Below, piece by piece: positions 59,977-64,000 of a stretch of 64,000 nucleotides of DNA; positions within the stretch are counted from its first letter, which is position 1; each line of letters begins with the position of its first letter. Where the stretch lies: NCBI RefSeq assembly GCF_000001735.4, contig NC_003074.8, positions 9,548,101 through 9,612,100 on the forward strand, given 5' to 3'. The stretch is from Arabidopsis thaliana. Taxonomy: Eukaryota; Streptophyta; Magnoliopsida; Brassicales; Brassicaceae. The translations under genes were made by a program, and so were the position numbers. The notes beneath the pieces were generated by a model. That model saw only the letters and a list, made by a program, of their open reading frames with translations, did not search any database and was not told where the DNA came from.

Positions 59977-62351
59977 GAGAATATTACGTGTTGAGGCACT
60001 TTTCTGAAAGTTTAGCCGTAATTAGACACTTCACAATCATTAGATACTTTTTTGATGTGAATTGACATCACTACCCTCTAACTATCTCTTCCTTTGCTTA
60101 GTAATATCTCTTCGTTATCTTTTTTTTTAGGAATACAAAAACAATTTTGGCCTCTCTTGTTCTTCATCTCTCTTTCCAAAATAAAAATCCAATCTTTTAG
60201 GACACTCTTAATATTCAAAATTGAATCTTTTAAGGTTTATCATCATCTTCCTTATCTCTCAACAATCTATTGCTTCTCTTCTTCTTTCTCTCTCGAGATC
60301 TTTTTCAAATATATTCTCAAATCCACCTTTGTCTGCTGGATCTGATTCCAAAACATGTGAAAGTCTCTGGTCACAGAATTTCCGTCAGAAGTTTCCTCGA
60401 AAATTACAACAACGCTATCGACATTCTCTCTTTCGATTTCGATTCCATGATCGTGAAGCCTCTCCCGAATTTCAACAACCGCATCAAAATTGTAACCACT
60501 TGGGCAAGTTACGTTTCTCTCTTTCTCTCGAAGTTCTAGACCCTATCTTTTTGGCGCTCCAACAATCATATCTCCGTCAAGAGGACGTTATCCTCTCAAA
60601 CGTGGATCTAGCTCTGATTCTCTTCACTTATATTTCGCAGATTAGTTTTTTTTTACAAAGGATTCGAGATGATTTTGGAAACCATGACCAATTAATTTGG
60701 TTAATCTTATTAAATGAACAAAATTAACCATACAATTACATCCACAAGGTTAATACATTCTCATACTATACTATATAAACTCTACCATAAAACGTCGGAT
60801 ATGTGGACACACATCATAATGACAGTCAGTGTTGTGGACAGCCTTTGCTAATTTTGGTTCATGAACTTTAGCTTCATGGATACAACGTGAGCCTTCGAGA
60901 CCTTGTAGAGATCTTCTGTAATTTCAGTAAAATTAAAAGTTGGATTTAACAATTATAACCATCCACAAATGTGTGTATGTCTTGTTATAAGAATTTATCT
61001 TTAGATCCAATACAAAAATGTTGACAACTAATGTTTTCTCTTTTCTCTCTCTTACTAATCGTTTTATGTCTTCGTGTCAAAACAAGAAACTAACCAAAGA
61101 CTAGAGAGAAAGAGAGTGAAGGTTCTTTTTGTGCTTGTGTTAAAATGAGTGAGTTAAGCAAAGCATTAATGAGAAATGAGAGATGTAAGAGAAGTGAACC
61201 TCTAAAAGTTAAATAGAGGAAGAACTCCAAAAGCTCAACAATTTTTTATCGACGATTACTGTTCATGTCTAAATTTGTGCATTGATATGAAACGACATGT
61301 GAGTTACTAGGTGACCATTTGGACTTGATTTTTTGGACACTCGTCAATGTCCTCTATCCACCGCTTTTCAGCCACTGTTCTGTAGCCTTTGCAGCAAGTG
61401 TTCTGTAACCACCAATTAATATGGACATCATTGTAACAAAATCACCACATATAGCTTGTTTTTGGGATTGTTCACCTATTAATCAAACATGAAAAGATTC
61501 ACAAATCTCACCATAACAATCCATAATTCACAATCCATAATAAGCCATCCATAATGCACATACCAATAAAAAAAGCAGAGCGAGCTACAAACACACTTTT
61601 ATCCACGAACATAGATTTACCAAACACATCCATCAACGTTCGATATATCAACTTGGGCTTCTCTATCAGTTTTCAAATAAATTAAACCCATAACTTCAAT
61701 ATTTTCAGAAAAAACATGACTAGCAAACTATAAGAGCCTAATCCACTAATTGTTCGATTTAATCGCAAGTAAATTCACGATGAACAAAGACCTCTAATCT
61801 CTGTAACATCGTAATATCTAGAATTTCACGGTGATATAAACAGAAAAAATCAGTAGAGACAATAACAAAGAAACTTATTGTTAGAGGATTCTGAGAATCG
61901 CAAGGATGATGATCATCTTCTTCCTGGGTTTGTTGTCGTGGATCTCAAACTTAGAGATTATGAAGAGATTATGAGGAGACGACAAATCGAAAGTTTATGA
62001 GGAGATTATATATGGTATAATGAAGATTGGTGATTTCTTATGGAAAGGAGAGAAAATTAATGGGAACGACCATGATTTTGTAAGAATTATAGAGAACAAC
62101 AATGATTTTGAAAGAGAGAACTGAAAATGATGAAAAACAAAAGAATATGGAAGAGAGAGAGATGATAAAAAGAAGATAATTTCTCACCCACACGATCTCA
62201 ACAATAATGAGTTTAAAATTATTGCGTAATCACTACTTTAGGGGTAAATTGGTCCAATTTTCTCTCAAAAAGATGGCAAAGTGCTCACTCTCTCATAAGT
62301 GTCTCAAAAAGAATAATATTATCAAAAAGTGCCTAAACGTGTCACAATCCC
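59977..62351. mobile_element. MULE-type DNA transposon, non-autonomous, 2.4 kb
   Basis: Flanked by the 9-bp direct repeat TTTGTTATT at 59968-59976 and 62352-62360, the target-site size of Mutator-like elements. The ends are inverted repeats. The left starts GAGAATATTACGTGTTGAGG and the complement of the right starts GGGATTGTGACACGTTTAGG; both continue into CACTTTT. Weaker inverted similarity continues for about 90 bp (AATTGACAT...ACCCTCTAA against AATTGGACC...ACCCCTAA). I find no transposase. The interior holds less AT-rich stretches at 60.2-60.7 kb that may be captured host sequence. Confidence 0.8.
60221..60727 (+). CDS. Open frame inside the MULE, possible captured gene fragment
   Basis: A 168-codon plus-strand frame. 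A second frame over the same DNA is also open for much of the length ([20 protein letters not shown] at about 60352-60411), and it reads more like folded protein than the long one. I recognise neither. It lies wholly between the MULE ends, so it is either transposon DNA or a host fragment picked up by the element (Pack-MULE behaviour). Confidence 0.25.
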   Translation: MNLLRFIIIFLISQQSIASLLLSLSRSFSNIFSNPPLSAGSDSKTCESLWSQNFRQKFPRKLQQRYRHSLFRFRFHDREASPEFQQPHQNCNHLGKLRFSLSLEVLDPIFLALQQSYLRQEDVILSNVDLALILFTYISQISFFLQRIRDDFGNHDQLIWLILLNEQN

Positions 62352-62360
62352 TTTGTTATT

Positions 62361-63315
62361 TTATATAGATGATGTATTTAATTGGATTTTTTTTTTTTAG
62401 TTATTTTCTAATTCATCCTAATTTTAATATGTAGAAAAAATAACTAAAATATTTATGTATTTATGTATTTATCTGTGTAGTTGATGTGAAGGGATACTTG
62501 AGACAAGAGAGAGGACTAGAGGAGCTTGAACGTGGAGGTTCGATTCTTTACGAGAAATTTGTCAAATCTGTTGTCTGTTGAATGATGTTTATTTTTCTTT
62601 TCCTAAGGATCTTTTGTGTATTATTTTCGATTGAGAGAGAACATGTTATAGTTTTCTGATGAAAGCAGCTGTTTTTGTTTTGAAGTTTGTAATTGTTAAG
62701 TTCTCTAGTTGCTGCACCAGAAAGGTTATATGTTCTATACTTTGTTGCTAAATCAACCGTGATCCCAAGACTAATTTCAGAATGTTCCTTGTTTTAAATC
62801 CGGTTACGACGATCATTTTCTGATAAGAGAGCTCACATGTGGGAGATCATGAGTCATGTATGAGGAACAAAAGAGAAGCAGAGTATTGAATAGATAGAAG
62901 AGTATAGAAGAAGTTATGCTTGTATTGATGTGTGTGTAAGAAAAGTATGGTTTCTTAGAGGAGAGTTAGGAGATTTCTTGAACAAAAGTTCATTGTTAGG
63001 GCTTGATGCTTTGGAAGAGTTTCATATATTAGTTTCCCAGTGGGATGGTAATAGTAGTTTAAATTTCAAGAAATTAACAATGATACTTGGGATGTTACCA
63101 AAAACCTGCAAGAAAACCTTGATTGCTGATTTTGAATTCCAAGGAATCAGTGTCACAGTCCCAAAGGAACAAGTTTGTTTCCTTGAGACTGATGAGTGTC
63201 TAACTTTTCTGATAAAATGTGAATTATATTACCCAAAGGAACAAGTTTATTTACAAAAGCTTGGGGGCAGGAGCTTCTAGGGCCAAAAAAATATTAAACA
63301 TCCGTAGATAAACTA
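62361..63315. other. Spacer with an exon-like relic and an unassigned ORF
   Basis: After an AT-rich start, a TGTGTAG acceptor-like site at about 62480 is followed by an open stretch. It reads GYLRQERGLEELERGGSILY and on to EKFVKSVVC, and stops at about 62581. A plus-strand ORF at 62930-63280 (116 codons) contains the related phrases VPKEQVCF and YPKEQVYL about 22 residues apart. I know no family for either. Both may be remains of the gene that also left pieces at 55-56 kb. Confidence 0.3.
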
Positions 63316-63560
63316 TTACATAGAAACATAGAAACTTGAAAGCATGGGAGAATCATTGGGAGAGCAGCCTAATCGGAAACGCCTTGCTAGAAGAATGTCT
63401 TTGATGTTTCTCTCGATCTGATTGAAGACCACCGCAAAAGTAACTGAGACATAATCATGATACCTGATGTTTCTTTCTTTCCATATCAAGTAGATTGTTG
63501 CTTGAACAGCAATTCGCTTCAAGGTTGAAGAGAGAGTAGGAGTCGTTAACAACAAGCAGA
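63316..63560 (-). mobile_element. LINE fragment (zf-RVT-type C-terminal region)
   Basis: The 79-codon minus-strand frame reads RIAVQATIYLIWKERNIRYH followed by a basic helix (IERNIKDILLARRFR). This is the region after the reverse transcriptase zinc finger of plant Ta11-like LINEs (QATxYxIWxERNxRxH). Only the tail is present, immediately downstream of the second DC1 gene. Confidence 0.7.
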
Positions 63561-63595
63561 AGATAAGGGTCTAACTTTGTGATTCTATAATTGTT

Positions 63596-64000
63596 TCAGA
63601 AAGACAACTTGACAGAAAGAGAACTAATTAGCAGAGCTACCTCGCCAGCTTGAAATCCCCGAAAGAAACCCAGTTCACCTCTTGTGGGTATACAATACAC
63701 GGAACAGAAGAAAGATGAAAGTGAGACTAAAATTATTCTCTGTGGACAACGATTATGACAGGATGAGCAAATAGGTCGAGATATACCCATAAAGTTAGGC
63801 AGAATCAATAGCGATCCCCTAGAGATAGACCATGATGAACGAGGCTTCAAGTATAAGTCCTTCCCAAGCATACATGTAATGTGTAGGTGGACACAACAAT
63901 ACTCATCACACTTATAAAACCCTTCTTCAGGATTTATTTTCCCCTCACAAGCTTCACACCAATAGGTCATGCTACTTGTCTTCTTCCCATAAAAAAGAGG
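63596..64000 (-). CDS. Second DC1 domain protein, C-terminal part (runs off the window)
   Basis: The minus-strand frame is open to the window edge (PLFYGKKTSS leads into MTYWCEACEG), so the true start lies beyond 64000. It encodes the last DC1 module (WCEACEGKINPEEGFYKCDE, then CCVHLHITC) and the same Cys-rich tail (CSSCHNRCPQ) as the gene at 56.2-59.0 kb. The two differ at scattered positions only. A recent tandem duplicate, recalled as At3g26250. Confidence 0.82.
   Translation of the reverse strand, partial: PLFYGKKTSSMTYWCEACEGKINPEEGFYKCDEYCCVHLHITCMLGKDLYLKPRSSWSISRGSLLILPNFMGISRPICSSCHNRCPQRIILVSLSSFFCSVYCIPTRGELGFFRGFQAGEVALLISSLSVKLSF

Noticed and set aside
62530-62545. tRNA T-arm-like word GGTTCGATTC
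   Set aside because: No acceptor stem, anticodon arm or D arm around it; it lies in an open protein-like stretch.

Overview
The window looks like nuclear DNA of Arabidopsis thaliana or a very close Brassicaceae relative. It is AT-rich, its genes are short with GT-AG introns, and gene order matches what I remember of A. thaliana chromosome 3 around At3g26120-At3g26250. Gene names come from recognising the proteins and this order, not from a search. The coordinates and splice sites were read directly and the reading frames close exactly.

Layout. 0-1.1 kb: last exons of a Mei2-like RNA-binding gene (TEL1). 2.4-3.2 kb: a promoter-like block and a possible structured non-coding RNA. 3.7-5.3 kb: an intronless CYP86-type fatty-acid hydroxylase (CYP86C2). 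5.6-7.5 and 11.6-15.0 kb: two secreted GH5 cellulase-like genes on the minus strand. Between them lie a broken JmjC-type oxygenase fragment and a Helitron-like element; a nested pair of small inverted-repeat elements follows at 15.2-15.9 kb.

17.5-51.8 kb: a cluster of ten CYP71B cytochrome P450 loci, each with two exons and one phase-0 intron at the same place. In order they appear to be CYP71B16, B17, B18, B19, B20, B21, B22, B23, B3 and B24. All are on the minus strand except B22. B18 is broken by a 1-bp insertion and a 64-bp deletion. B19/B20 and B3/B24 are recent duplicates that share flanking DNA, and B21/B22 form a divergent pair. All are expected to be ER-anchored, NADPH-P450-reductase-dependent monooxygenases of specialised metabolism; their substrates cannot be read from sequence.

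51.8-56.2 kb: a patchwork of exon-like relics, a Ser/Pro-rich arabinogalactan-type tail fragment, a perfect 18-bp hairpin and an LTR-like fossil. 56.2-59.0 kb: a 922-residue DC1 (Cys/His-rich C1) protein gene. 59.98-62.35 kb: a MULE-type DNA transposon with a 9-bp target duplication. 63.3-64.0 kb: a LINE fragment and the 3' end of a second, very similar DC1 gene running off the window.

The strongest unexpected items are the MULE with intact target duplication, the JmjC relic, the Helitron-like ends, the nested MITE, a promoter box shared by several CYP71B genes, and the missing acid/alcohol pair in the oxygen-activation motif of B21 and B22. I saw no CRISPR, prokaryotic or organellar features, and no tRNA or rRNA gene.
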